Shown: positions 19,316 through 27,601 of the stretch, one piece after another
How the letters are laid out: every line of letters starts with the position of its first letter
Numbering within the stretch: the stretch's first letter is position 1
Origin: Streptococcus cuniculi
GTDB lineage: Bacteria; Bacillota; Bacilli; Lactobacillales; Streptococcaceae
Reading direction: 5' to 3'
DNA: 64,000 nt
NCBI RefSeq assembly: GCF_001921845.1
Contig: NZ_MSJM01000004.1
Location: 1-64,000 of the forward strand
The notes under the pieces: model-generated
Databases searched by the model: none
What the model saw: only the letters and a program-made list of their open reading frames with translations
What the model was told of the DNA's origin: nothing
Made by a program: the position numbers and the translations under genes

Positions 19316-20241
19316 TTTGTTAATTCCTTTGCTAATATGGCAATATTTTCTTCTAAATTTTCCAAATAGGACTGATCATTTTCTGGATCTGCCTCTAGGG
19401 GATTCAAGGTTTTCAATTCGACACCTGTGGATGTCACGAGGGTTTCAGCTACCTTTGAAGAGGCATTGCTTTCAACAAAAACTGTTCGTACCTTGTAACG
19501 CTTCACAAATTCCTCAATTTCAGCCAATTGCCGCGGACTTGGCTCCTGTTCTGGCGAAATCCCTGCAATCCCTAATTGCTCTAAGCCGAATCGCTTTGCC
19601 AGATAGGAAAAGGCTGTATGCTGGGTCACAAAGGTCTTTTGCCCTGCCTGTTTAAAAATTGGCTGGTATTTCTTGGTCAAGGCTTGCGCATCCCGACTAA
19701 GCCTATCCGCATTTTTTTGGTAGAGCTCCTTGTGCTCTGGATCGACATCAGATAATTGCTGGGCAATGATGTGTGCTTCTTCTGCGACTTTTTCAGGGTC
19801 GAGCCAAGTATGGGGATCGTAGAGGGTCTTTTCATCAATCCCTTCACCTGCCTCCATATCCTCTAACCCTGCTACCTTATCTAAACTCATCCCTTGTGAG
19901 GCTTCAATCACCTTGACGGTTGATTTTTGCAAATTCGGATCGAGCGTTCCCGCCCAAGATTCTAGGGTTCTGGAATGATAAACAAAGACATCTGCATCAT
20001 AAATGGCCGCCACATCGTTTGCAGAAGGCTCAAAAGAATGGATGCCATTGCGCGACTGAATCATCCGTACATCATTGACTTCTCCTGCAATTTCCTTAAC
20101 CATGGAATAGATCGGGTAAAAACTGGTGACAATCTTCAGCCCTTGTTCCTTTTGTCCTGTTTGCTGACCGCACCCCATCAGTCCTAGACAGACAAGGAAG
20201 CTCAACAAGGTCAAGCCAAAGATATTCTTATTCCTTTTCAT
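19312..20241 (-). CDS. adcAII: Zinc ABC transporter substrate-binding lipoprotein AdcAII/Lmb
   Basis: Captures zinc at the cell surface for the AdcCB importer, which is not encoded here. The 309-residue product has a lipobox LMGC with lipidated Cys24. It has metal-site histidines in NGIHSFEPS (His68), DPHTWLDPE (His144) and TQHTAFSYLA (His208). It lacks the long histidine-rich loop of AdcA, which identifies the AdcAII/Lmb branch. In some streptococci Lmb also binds laminin. Three AdcR-like boxes lie just upstream. Confidence 0.94.
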   Translation of the reverse strand: MKRNKNIFGLTLLSFLVCLGLMGCGQQTGQKEQGLKIVTSFYPIYSMVKEIAGEVNDVRMIQSRNGIHSFEPSANDVAAIYDADVFVYHSRTLESWAGTLDPNLQKSTVKVIEASQGMSLDKVAGLEDMEAGEGIDEKTLYDPHTWLDPEKVAEEAHIIAQQLSDVDPEHKELYQKNADRLSRDAQALTKKYQPIFKQAGQKTFVTQHTAFSYLAKRFGLEQLGIAGISPEQEPSPRQLAEIEEFVKRYKVRTVFVESNASSKVAETLVTSTGVELKTLNPLEADPENDQSYLENLEENIAILAKELTK

Positions 20242-20262
20242 GAATAACTCCTTTACTGATTA

Positions 20263-20330
20263 TTAACTGGTTATCTATATAGGTAACAATAAAGCCAGTC
20301 AAATACTTAACCGGTTTGTAAACTAGTTAA
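20263..20330 (-). promoter_or_regulatory. Three AdcR (zinc repressor) boxes
   Basis: TTAACTGGTTAT (20263-20274), TTAACCGGTTTG (20307-20318) and TAAACTAGTTAA (20319-20330) each match the AdcR palindrome TTAACNNGTTAA with one to three changes. The last two abut. They precede adcAII by 22-90 bases, so the adcAII-triad operon should be repressed when zinc is plentiful. Confidence 0.8.
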
Positions 20331-20386
20331 TAATATACCATTCTATTTCTTCTCTGTCAAGAATTTTATTAAAAATAGAAAAAAGG

Positions 20387-20640
20387 GAGTGGGACAGAAA
20401 TCGATTGGCCTCACTCCTTTATTTCTAGGCTCGGGTTACAATACTCTACTTGCTTGTCCTCGCTCTCGATTTTTTAAGCTCGGGTTAAAATAATCCCCTG
20501 ACTGTCCTCGCTTTCCTATTTCTAGGCTCGGGTTACAATACTCTACTTGTTTATCCTCGCTCTCGATTTTTTAATCCCCTGACTGTCCTCGCTTTCTCAT
20601 TTCTAGGCTCGGGTATCAACAGTCACTTCCCTGACTGTTG
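20387..20640. repeat. Degenerate direct-repeat field
   Basis: No gene is seen here. GGCTCGGGTTACAATACTCT followed by ACTTG and GTCCTCGCTCTCGATTTTTT recurs, and ATCCCCTGACTGTCCTCGCT recurs between the copies, giving a mosaic of repeated blocks about 60-120 bases apart. The left edge GGGAGTGGGAC...CTCACTCC is a hairpin type common between streptococcal genes. GGCTCGGG also occurs near 11.67 kb as its complement CCCGAGCC. Confidence 0.7.
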
Positions 20641-20657
20641 ATATAATCTTTGGAGCT

Positions 20658-20684
20658 AAAAAAGGCTGGGCATGGGCCCAGCCT
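20658..20684 (-). terminator. Terminator of the wall-anchored protein gene
   Basis: AGGCTGGG / CCCAGCCT stem with a 6-base loop. On the minus strand it is followed by TTTTTT. Confidence 0.85.
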
Positions 20685-20705
20685 CAAGAGAAACCTCACA
20701 TCCTT

Positions 20706-23700
20706 CTACTTGCCTTTTTTCTTCATCAAGTAAAAGCTAATTCCTGCGAGCAGGGTCATACCAACGACAATCAGTCCTAGACTTGTGGTACTGTTCGTTT
20801 TTGGTAAGACTTTCTTTGTCATCGCTGGGAGAGGAGCCTGAGACGACGGGGTGTCAGCCTTTGGTTCCTTTGGAGTTTTGGGGTCTTTGGAGTCTTTTGG
20901 CTCCTTAGGCTCCCCTGGTTTCTTAGGGTCTTCCTTTGGAACATGACTATTGGTAATCAGGGTGCCATCAATCTGCGTCGTATAGCCTGGTACCGCGTCT
21001 TCCGTGACAGTATACTGGATTAACTGACCATCCTTATACTGGTCAACATCGTCAAAGCTATAGTGCCAGCCTGTAGCTTCAGATGCAGTCGCGGTTTTCC
21101 CTGTATCTACGCCATTCGCAAATAAGTGTACGGTAATACTAGTCGGGCGAATCCCATCTTGATTATTGCCGTCATTCCACACCTTAGACCCTTTGATACT
21201 GGTTTTCTGTGGTGTGTAGCTGTTAGTAATCGTATAATGTGTCCCGTCTGCTGTAATGCTTGCGCTGTATTCGGCCGTTACAATCTCTTCTACACTATAA
21301 GAAATTGCTTTTCCATTGGCGTATTTTGGAAGCTCTTTTGATGTGAATGACCACTGTCCCTTTTCATCTGGTGTGACAGTAATGCGATCCACTTCCGTTC
21401 CTTGACCATCTTTCACTACGACGACAATGTTCGTAGGACGTTTCCCATCTTGGTTATTGCCATCATCCCATACCTTTGTACCAGTTAGGCGAATCATCTC
21501 TGGCGTATGAGAATTGGTGATGACTTGACCATCTACTTTGGCAACGTAGCCGATTTCTGCCAGCATCGCCAAGGTCGCATCGTCTTCGCGGACGGAGTAG
21601 CTAATTTCTTGACCTTTTTCAAACTGTGGAAGATCGGTGAAACTACCCACCCAGATATCGGTATCTGTTTGGTCTGCAGCAGTCAAAGTCAGTGTTTTTC
21701 CTGTGATAGCGACTGGCTCACTACCTGCAACAGACTTGTACAACTGCACCGTAATTGAGCTTGGGCGCTTGCCGTCTTGGTTTCCACTATCTGCCCACTT
21801 CTTGGTTACTTGATAACTAATCTCTTTCGGCGTATAGCTATTAACGATAGTAAAATCATCAATCTTCGTAGTATAGTCTTTTACTGCCACTTCTTCGACC
21901 GTATAACGAATCACTTGGCCGTTGGCGTATTTCGGTTTGTTGGTAAAGGTGGTTGTCCAGTTGCCATCTGTAGCTGCTTGAATCGTGTGGCTATCTACCT
22001 GTTCACCATTCGCAAGAAGGTGGACGGTAATCTCATTGGGGCGTTTTCCATCTTGATTATCGCTGTCTTCCCATTTCTTTTGAACAGTCACATCTATCAT
22101 TTCAGGGGAATAGCTGTTGGTTACGGTGAAACCATCGGTTTTATTTCCTGTAATCCTTGACTGATAGCCGTTCAACGAACCAACTTCTCGTATCGTGTAG
22201 GCAATCGCTTGCCCCTGATCGTCATACTTGTTCAGATTTTCAAAGTCTGCTTGCCAATCATTTTCTGCGCTTAGAGTCAATGTCTTGTCGTCCACTTCCT
22301 CACCGTTTGCAAGCAGTTGAATGGTAACAGATTCGGGACGCTTGCCATCTTGGTTGTTTGCATCTTCCCAGACTTTCCTCACGGGGATAGAGAGCTTTTC
22401 TCTGGTATTTTTGATGGTACGCACAATACCGCTAGCCGTCACTTTCACCTCGATAGGGGTGTTATCTAAGACGTAACCAAGCGGTGCTTTCGTCTCAACA
22501 ATGGTAAATGTACCTGCTTTTATCTCATCCTCTGAATAGACTTTTGATTGAGCAACCCCTTGTTCGTTTGTTGTGACAGATTCGGTCCTACCAGTTGGTG
22601 TCGTAATGGCAAATGTTGCGCCACTTAAACGGTTGTTGGTCTCACTATCAACCTTGTATAGGGAAATGCGATAACCAACTTCTAATTCAATACTTCCACC
22701 AGTTGTCACCTTTGAAGGACGATCTACTCGAGCTACCAACTTCTCAGAATTTTCTTTTCGCCCCACGGCAACCGGCTGGTTATCCCCTGTCATAGAGGCT
22801 TCGTTGACAACTGTTGTGCCATCTTCCGGAGAAGTGGTCGAATACATAATCCGATAAGCAGCAGGCTTGCCATTTTTAGCCATTCTTGTCGAAGGATTTA
22901 AAATGTTAATAATCATACTCGTATAAGAGCTATTATACTCTACTGTATAATCTTTTCCAACTTCTAATTTTTGAGGGGAATCTGCTATTTGTAGCGTCCT
23001 AGAATCATAATAGCCTGCTAAAATCTCTAATGTTTCTGGAATGTATTGCATCGGTGAGGAATCAGCTGGGATTGAATCATTAATACTGATGCTCTCATAG
23101 GTTGATTGATTCGTATTGACGCGTACAGCCCATGGATGCCGATGCTCCCCGCTCTTATCAAGAATTGCTGATTGCCAAGGAGCGTAGCTAATTCCACCGC
23201 CCGCCTTAGTAAAATTCTCATTTCCAATCAAGTAGGTAAAGTCTCTGACAGGAGGTTCTATGACAGATATGGTATGGGAGAGTTTCCCCTGCGTCTCGTC
23301 CTCCCTGTAGTCTACTACATGGCGATCGAGGAGCTCTGGCACATTAAATGGTATGTAAAATTTCCCTTTTACCCCTTGGACTTGAGAGCCACCTTTCTTT
23401 TGGAAATACTCTTCTGAATTTTTAAGAGCAACCGTTACGGTAGCGCCCTTTCCAGTACCATTTGATACCGTTGTCGCAGTAGCAAATGCGAGCCCTAGTT
23501 CCTTATCTACTAGATCAAAGCTCCCATTTGGAGCGGTAATCGGCTCTGGTATCGTAAAGGTAAAGGTGTCTCCATCTCCTAATTTTCCATCATACTGTGA
23601 TAGGTCAAAGCCGACCTCAAAACGATAATTGGCATTTTTAACGAGTTTCGTCGTGCCAGCAGCATCCTTTGGCATCTCTACTCCTCCGACATCCCATATA

Positions 23701-23819
23701 CTGATATCTGTTATCGCATTGGTCAGTTCTTCGGCCTGAGCAGTTAGGGGACTGCTTCCGATCCCCAGTACCGCTAATAACATCGCTAATAGCATCATTA
23801 GCCCTTTTTTATTCTTCAA
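20706..23819 (-). CDS. Wall-anchored surface adhesin with Cna-B repeats
   Basis: About 1037 residues. A signal peptide (MKNKKGLMMLLAMLLA... to TAQAEE) is followed by an adhesin-like N-terminal region (about 30-390), a SpaA-type domain with ATFAITTPTGRTES and VETKAPLGYVL, and five tandem Cna-B domains each opening with a W-x-D-x-x-NQDGxRP motif. A Pro/Lys/Glu-rich wall-spanning stretch and an anchor (LPKTN, hydrophobic helix, KKKGK) end the chain. The anchor reads LPKTN, not LPxTG. The frame is open to 23858, but the TTG at 23819 has AAAGG 9 bases before it and starts a normal signal peptide; the ATG at 23849 lacks a ribosome site. Ligand unknown. Confidence 0.9.
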   Translation of the reverse strand: MKNKKGLMMLLAMLLAVLGIGSSPLTAQAEELTNAITDISIWDVGGVEMPKDAAGTTKLVKNANYRFEVGFDLSQYDGKLGDGDTFTFTIPEPITAPNGSFDLVDKELGLAFATATTVSNGTGKGATVTVALKNSEEYFQKKGGSQVQGVKGKFYIPFNVPELLDRHVVDYREDETQGKLSHTISVIEPPVRDFTYLIGNENFTKAGGGISYAPWQSAILDKSGEHRHPWAVRVNTNQSTYESISINDSIPADSSPMQYIPETLEILAGYYDSRTLQIADSPQKLEVGKDYTVEYNSSYTSMIINILNPSTRMAKNGKPAAYRIMYSTTSPEDGTTVVNEASMTGDNQPVAVGRKENSEKLVARVDRPSKVTTGGSIELEVGYRISLYKVDSETNNRLSGATFAITTPTGRTESVTTNEQGVAQSKVYSEDEIKAGTFTIVETKAPLGYVLDNTPIEVKVTASGIVRTIKNTREKLSIPVRKVWEDANNQDGKRPESVTIQLLANGEEVDDKTLTLSAENDWQADFENLNKYDDQGQAIAYTIREVGSLNGYQSRITGNKTDGFTVTNSYSPEMIDVTVQKKWEDSDNQDGKRPNEITVHLLANGEQVDSHTIQAATDGNWTTTFTNKPKYANGQVIRYTVEEVAVKDYTTKIDDFTIVNSYTPKEISYQVTKKWADSGNQDGKRPSSITVQLYKSVAGSEPVAITGKTLTLTAADQTDTDIWVGSFTDLPQFEKGQEISYSVREDDATLAMLAEIGYVAKVDGQVITNSHTPEMIRLTGTKVWDDGNNQDGKRPTNIVVVVKDGQGTEVDRITVTPDEKGQWSFTSKELPKYANGKAISYSVEEIVTAEYSASITADGTHYTITNSYTPQKTSIKGSKVWNDGNNQDGIRPTSITVHLFANGVDTGKTATASEATGWHYSFDDVDQYKDGQLIQYTVTEDAVPGYTTQIDGTLITNSHVPKEDPKKPGEPKEPKDSKDPKTPKEPKADTPSSQAPLPAMTKKVLPKTNSTTSLGLIVVGMTLLAGISFYLMKKKGK

Positions 23820-23883
23820 ATCTTTCACCCTTTCATTATCCCCAGTCATATCGTGCAACTAGCATGGTTCTGGGGTCGTACAT

Positions 23884-24048
23884 CTATTTCTTTTTTCGTC
23901 GCTCGGAATGTCTCCAGTAACGGCGGCTGCAGAGACTACTACAAAATACTGTTCGCCGATCTAAGACTCCCTGCACGGTGACAACTGAACGGCCACATTT
24001 TTTACAGTTAAAGGAGCGACTTTCATAAAGAGTCTTTAAGTGCTTCAT
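23884..24048 (-). CDS. Small zinc-ribbon-like protein, unknown function
   Basis: A 54-residue frame, MKHLKTLYESRSF..., with CKKC near residues 15-18 and CSSLC near 37-41, plus a very basic C-terminus (RRYWRHSERRKKK). The four cysteines would bind zinc, and the charge suggests nucleic-acid binding. AGGATGTGAGGG precedes the ATG. It ends 64 bases before the surface-protein start on the same strand. I have an impression of similar small proteins near mobile elements but cannot name the family. Confidence 0.6.
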   Translation of the reverse strand: MKHLKTLYESRSFNCKKCGRSVVTVQGVLDRRTVFCSSLCSRRYWRHSERRKKK

Positions 24049-24465
24049 CCCTCACATCCTTCTGTGTCCCTGTTTTACTTCCTCCTACTCTTCACAGTTT
24101 GAAACGCTTGATTCATCTGCGATGAATCCTTCTTATTTGTTCACTATCATCACCTGCCTAGTTTCGATTAAGAGTAGCTTGGTCATCCAGAGTTACTCTC
24201 TCATTTTTCGATATTTGATGCCCTAACAGTGCATTCCAAGCGTGTTTTCCCTCTTTCAAAAGGTAGGATTTTTGAAAATTTTATGATATAATGGTTGTAG
24301 ATGACTTATAAAAATGTGTATTCCTTATTCTATCAAGTTTTCTAAGGGATAGAAAAGATAGGGATAAGCCGATATAGACTAAAAAAATATGATAAATAGT
24401 AGTCTCAAAAATCCTAGTTTTTGGAACTGTTATTTGTCATATTTTTTCTATTTTTTTCATGAGAG
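24049..24465. other. Intergenic region between recombinase and zinc-ribbon gene
   Basis: About 417 bases. On the minus strand a 33-codon frame (TTG at 24259, ...HAWNALLGHQISKNERV...) looks faintly coding but has no ribosome site, and may be a gene remnant. On the plus strand TGATATAAT (about 24286-24294, extended -10) points toward the recombinase 3' end with no gene after it. Near 24382-24447 lies a nested palindrome described separately. Confidence 0.5.
24382..24447. repeat. Nested inverted repeat beside the recombinase gene
   Basis: AAAAAATATGATAAATA (24382-24398) and TATTTGTCATATTTTTT (24431-24447) are inverted copies with one mismatch in 17. Between them CAAAAATCCTAGTTTTTG forms a second, inner hairpin. 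It begins 18 bases past the recombinase stop. It may be a terminator or a recombinase-binding (res-like) site. Confidence 0.6.
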
Positions 24466-25059
24466 CTACTCTACCTTGTTTTTTAACCAGCGATAGACGG
24501 TTGATTTTGAGACCTTGAATTGATTGGCCACTTCTTGGACGGTGATTTCCTGGCGTTTCCAGCGTTTGATGATTTCTGGAAACTCTTTGGGGCAGGTTTT
24601 ATTGGGTCTTCCGAATTTGATGCCTTTCTTTTTCGCCTCCACAATCCCTTCTAGCTGCCTCTTCTTGATATTTTCTCGCTCCACTTGTGCAACATAGGAC
24701 AAGACCTGCAAGCAAAGATCTGAAATAAACTTCCCAGTAATCGTATCAATTTTTAGATTGGTATTGAGCAAGGGAAAGTCCAGCACGACTATATCGACCT
24801 TTTTTTCCTTGACGAGGTAGTTCCACTGCTTGATGATTTCATCGTAGTTTCGCCCCAAGCGGTCAATCGATTTAATGACGAGTTCATCTCCTGGCATCAG
24901 CACTGCGAGCATCTGTTTATAGGCTCTGCGGTTGAAATTCTTGCCCGAGGACTGATCGATATATAAATATTTCTCTTCTATTCCTTCTGACAGCATGGCC
25001 GATAATTGACGGTCAATGTTTTGGTCACGGGTGGATACTCGAATATAACCGTATTTCAT
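24466..25059 (-). CDS. Serine recombinase (resolvase/invertase family)
   Basis: A 197-residue small serine recombinase. It starts MKYGYIRVSTRDQNIDRQL with catalytic Ser9, has SIDRLGRNYDEI, the long E-helix region LQVLSYVAQVERENIKKRQ and a C-terminal helix-turn-helix with TVQEVANQFKVSKSTVYRWL. All key parts of the Tn3-resolvase/Hin family are present, so it is likely active. No transposase is beside it. It may be a leftover of a mobile element or act on local sites. It has AGGAGG before its start. Confidence 0.92.
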   Translation of the reverse strand: MKYGYIRVSTRDQNIDRQLSAMLSEGIEEKYLYIDQSSGKNFNRRAYKQMLAVLMPGDELVIKSIDRLGRNYDEIIKQWNYLVKEKKVDIVVLDFPLLNTNLKIDTITGKFISDLCLQVLSYVAQVERENIKKRQLEGIVEAKKKGIKFGRPNKTCPKEFPEIIKRWKRQEITVQEVANQFKVSKSTVYRWLKNKVE

Positions 25060-25110
25060 CGTAATTCCTCCTTTTAGTTTTTGATGATTATCTCCATCTT
25101 ATAAGAAAAA

Positions 25111-25134
25111 CAAAAAAACATCTCAATGAGATGT
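25111..25134 (-). terminator. Terminator upstream of the recombinase gene
   Basis: ACATCTC-AAT-GAGATGT stem followed on the minus strand by TTTTTTTG. It must end a transcript arising between 25.14 and 25.41 kb. Confidence 0.8.
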
Positions 25135-25314
25135 CCTCATCTATCTCTTAAATCATCATCTGAATGCTCTGTTGTGCAGCATGACTCGTATCCATTTCTA
25201 TCTTTATTCTGTTGAGGGTGTTGTAGCCTAGCAAGCAGGGGGGTGGGTAGGTTGTAAACAATCATCAGAATGACCAGCGACTATCCCTCTTCAACTGGCT
25301 TGCTTGTTCCTATA

Positions 25315-25377
25315 TCATGAGATGTTTATTGAAAATTGGCGATTACTACTATGGTCACATTGCTGCCAATTTCCCAT
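25315..25377 (-). CDS. Possible 20-residue peptide in a short transcription unit
   Basis: ATG at 25377 with GAGGAATGACAG before it opens a 20-codon frame (MGNWQQCDHSSNRQFSINIS). A -10 TATAAT lies at 25410-25405, and the terminator at 25111-25134 closes a transcript of about 290 bases. A second frame of 42 codons (25137-25265) has no ribosome site. The unit could equally be a non-coding RNA. Confidence 0.3.
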   Translation of the reverse strand: MGNWQQCDHSSNRQFSINIS

Positions 25378-25514
25378 CTGTCATTCCTCATTTCTTTTAC
25401 TAATATTATACTGTATTTTTCCTAAAAAAGCTATAGAAAATAAGTAAAAATATAGGAAATAATTTTCAATTCCATCACTCTAGGAAACACTTAAAAACTC
25501 ATTACTGAACAGCA

Positions 25515-25549
25515 AAAAAAAGGCAGGAAACATTTTTCCAGCCTTTTAG
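25515..25549 (-). terminator. Terminator of rimM-trmD
   Basis: AAAGGCAGGAAA and TTTCCAGCCTTT pair with one bulge, and the stem is flanked by A- and T-runs. It is about 50 bases past the trmD stop. Confidence 0.75.
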
Positions 25550-25601
25550 TTTATTTTCTCCATCATTTCATCTGATTCTGTACAATCAGGCTGAACAAGC
25601 A

Positions 25602-26324
25602 TCATAAAGGGGACTGTCCTGCTATGTCTTCCAACATTTTTGCTTCTTCTTCTGAAAGTTCGTAGTGTTCGAGCAAGTCTGGTCTGCGCTCAAAGGTCTT
25701 TTTCAAGCTCTCATACAAGCGCCACTTGCGGATATTTTCATGGTGGCCACTCATGAGGACATCAGGCACGACCATACCACGAAAATCATAGGGACGCGTG
25801 TATTGGGGATATTCCAACAAGCCCGATGAAAAACTGTCATCCGTGTGGCTCGCTTCCTTACCAATCACTTCTGGAATCAAGCGTACAGTCGCATCCACCA
25901 TGGTCATGGCAGCCAGTTCCCCACCTGTCAGGACATAATCACCGAGCGAAATCTCATCTGTCACCAAGGTCTTGATTCGCTCATCATAGCCTTCATAATG
26001 ACCACAGATGAAAATCAAGTGGTCTTCCTGCGCCAACTCCTCCGCATAGGCTTGGTCAAACCGTTTACCAGCAGGGTCTAGCAAGATGACACGAGGTGCC
26101 TCTTTTTCAATCTGATCATAAGCATCAAAAATCGGCTGCGCCCGCAAGAGCATCCCTTGACCACCCCCGTATGGCTCATCATCAACATGGCGGGATTTCT
26201 CCGCATGTTCACGAAAATTATGGTACTGAATCTCTAACAAGCCCTTCTCCCGCGCTTTCCCCACAATCGAATGCTCAAGGGGGGCAAACATTTCTGGAAA
26301 GAGGGTCAAAATATCAATCTTCAT
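25602..26324 (-). CDS. trmD: tRNA (guanine-N1-)-methyltransferase
   Basis: Makes m1G37 in tRNAs to prevent frameshifting. The 240-residue product starts [13 protein letters not shown], has the trefoil-knot cofactor site with [12 protein letters not shown] and [15 protein letters not shown], and the YTRP and VLMSGHH motifs. Length is normal. It overlaps rimM by 11 bases, the usual rimM-trmD pair. Confidence 0.97.
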   Translation of the reverse strand: MKIDILTLFPEMFAPLEHSIVGKAREKGLLEIQYHNFREHAEKSRHVDDEPYGGGQGMLLRAQPIFDAYDQIEKEAPRVILLDPAGKRFDQAYAEELAQEDHLIFICGHYEGYDERIKTLVTDEISLGDYVLTGGELAAMTMVDATVRLIPEVIGKEASHTDDSFSSGLLEYPQYTRPYDFRGMVVPDVLMSGHHENIRKWRLYESLKKTFERRPDLLEHYELSEEEAKMLEDIAGQSPL

Positions 26325-26832
26325 CGTCTAATCCTTCTGGAATCTCTACTTGGACCCGACCAGCTGCTACATCAACCTCAAGGACCACAGGCGGAATGTA
26401 AGGCAAGAGCAAATCCCGCTTGCCTTTGCGTTTGACCACCCAGACATCATTGGCCCCTGGCTGCAAAATCTCCTTGATGGTTCCAAGCAAGGCCTCACCT
26501 TCATAGACTTCAAGGCCGATGATTTCATGGTAGTAGAACTCTCCCTCGTCCAAATCTGCCAAGTCTTCTTCGGCTACCTTGAGGGTATAATCGCGGTATT
26601 TCTCAATATCATTGATATGATACATGCCCTTGAACTTGATAATATCAAAGTTTTTGACCTTGCGGTGACTGGCAATTTCCACATTCATGACAAACCGATC
26701 TTTGGAATCAAACAAGGCTAGCTGATTGCCCTTTTTGAAGCGTTCTTCTGCAAAATCCGTCACAGACAAGACCCGCATTTCTCCCTGCAGACCTTGGGTA
26801 TTGACAATTTTTCCAACTTTAAAATAATTCAT
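26314..26832 (-). CDS. rimM: 16S rRNA processing protein RimM
   Basis: Assists maturation of the 30S head and binds S19. The 172-residue product has the N-terminal RimM barrel ([21 protein letters not shown]) and the C-terminal PRC-barrel with [21 protein letters not shown] and LLPYIPPVV. It lies about 90 bases downstream of khpA behind a terminator, so it and trmD may have their own promoter. Confidence 0.96.
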   Translation of the reverse strand: MNYFKVGKIVNTQGLQGEMRVLSVTDFAEERFKKGNQLALFDSKDRFVMNVEIASHRKVKNFDIIKFKGMYHINDIEKYRDYTLKVAEEDLADLDEGEFYYHEIIGLEVYEGEALLGTIKEILQPGANDVWVVKRKGKRDLLLPYIPPVVLEVDVAAGRVQVEIPEGLDDED

Positions 26833-26895
26833 GTGCTCTCCAAACCTGTATAGTATGTTTTATTTTACCATCTTTGCCTTATTTTCTCAAGACAA

Positions 26896-26920
26896 GAAAA
26901 AGAGCGGACTTGCCGCTCCT
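26896..26920 (-). terminator. Terminator of rpsP-khpA
   Basis: GAGCGG / CCGCTC stem followed by TTTTTC on the minus strand, directly after the khpA stop. Confidence 0.85.
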
Positions 26921-26921
26921 T

Positions 26922-27161
26922 TTACTTTTCATCAATGACAAGACGAACTTTTTTGTCACTTGTTGGAACAGAATAAACAATCGTCCGAATCGCAGAAATT
27001 GTGCGTCCTTTTCTGCCGATAACGCGACCAATATCAGACTGCTCTAAGTCCAAGTGATATTCTAAAAATTCAGGTGTATCAACGATTTTTATCGTCAAGC
27101 TATCCGGCTGTGAAATCAAAGGTTTCACAATTGCAATAATCAGATTTTCTATCATGTCCAT
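26922..27161 (-). CDS. khpA: KH-domain RNA-binding protein KhpA
   Basis: A 79-residue single KH domain with the GxxG loop in [16 protein letters not shown]. In pneumococcus KhpA works with KhpB/EloR and affects cell division and elongation. The gene follows rpsP by 22 bases, the standard rpsP-khpA-rimM-trmD order. Confidence 0.93.
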   Translation of the reverse strand: MDMIENLIIAIVKPLISQPDSLTIKIVDTPEFLEYHLDLEQSDIGRVIGRKGRTISAIRTIVYSVPTSDKKVRLVIDEK

Positions 27162-27183
27162 AAGTGTTCTCTCTTAATTCGTT

Positions 27184-27456
27184 TTATTTTGAGAATTTTG
27201 AATCGTGGAATTTTTGCATTACTCCAGCTTTTGAAAGGATGTTGCGAACAGTATCAGATGGTTGCGCACCGTTTGCCAACCATGCAAGAACGCGGTCTTC
27301 TTTCAATGTTACTTGGTTTTCAGCAACAAGTGGGTTGTAAGTTCCAACTGTTTCGATAAAACGTCCATCACGTGGTGCACGTGAATCTGCTACGTTAATA
27401 CGGTAGAAAGGTTTTTTCTTAGAACCCATACGAGTTAAACGGATTTTTACTGCCAT
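27184..27456 (-). CDS. rpsP: 30S ribosomal protein S16
   Basis: A 90-residue small-subunit protein, [20 protein letters not shown], with the family's conserved RDGRFIE and VGTYNP motifs. Length is normal. It heads the rpsP-khpA unit; A/T-rich promoter-like sequence lies upstream to 27520. Confidence 0.97.
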   Translation of the reverse strand: MAVKIRLTRMGSKKKPFYRINVADSRAPRDGRFIETVGTYNPLVAENQVTLKEDRVLAWLANGAQPSDTVRNILSKAGVMQKFHDSKFSK

Positions 27457-27539
27457 TTTCTATGAATCTCTTTTCTTTTATAATTTATCGGTGAAATAGC
27501 TATACTATTTATCACATGTTCTATTATATCAGATTTTTA

Positions 27540-27568
27540 AAAGGTGTCAAGAAAAAAACTTGACACCT
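27540..27568 (-). terminator. Terminator downstream of pcp
   Basis: AGGTGTCAAG and CTTGACACCT form a perfect 10-bp stem around an A7 (T7 on minus) loop. It is 34 bases past the pcp stop. Confidence 0.8.
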
Positions 27569-27601
27569 GATGATTTTTATTGATTCCGTTTAGCAACGGA
27601 C

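Noticed and set aside
21100..22400. Direct DNA repeats of ~290-320 bp in the adhesin gene
   Set aside because: They are the five Cna-B protein domains and need no further explanation.
24158..24259. 33-codon minus-strand frame before the zinc-ribbon gene
   Set aside because: Only a TTG start without ribosome site is available and the frame stops early; at most a gene remnant.
25137..25265. 42-codon frame ending just before a terminator
   Set aside because: No ribosome site near the ATG and odd composition; kept only as part of the possible small RNA.
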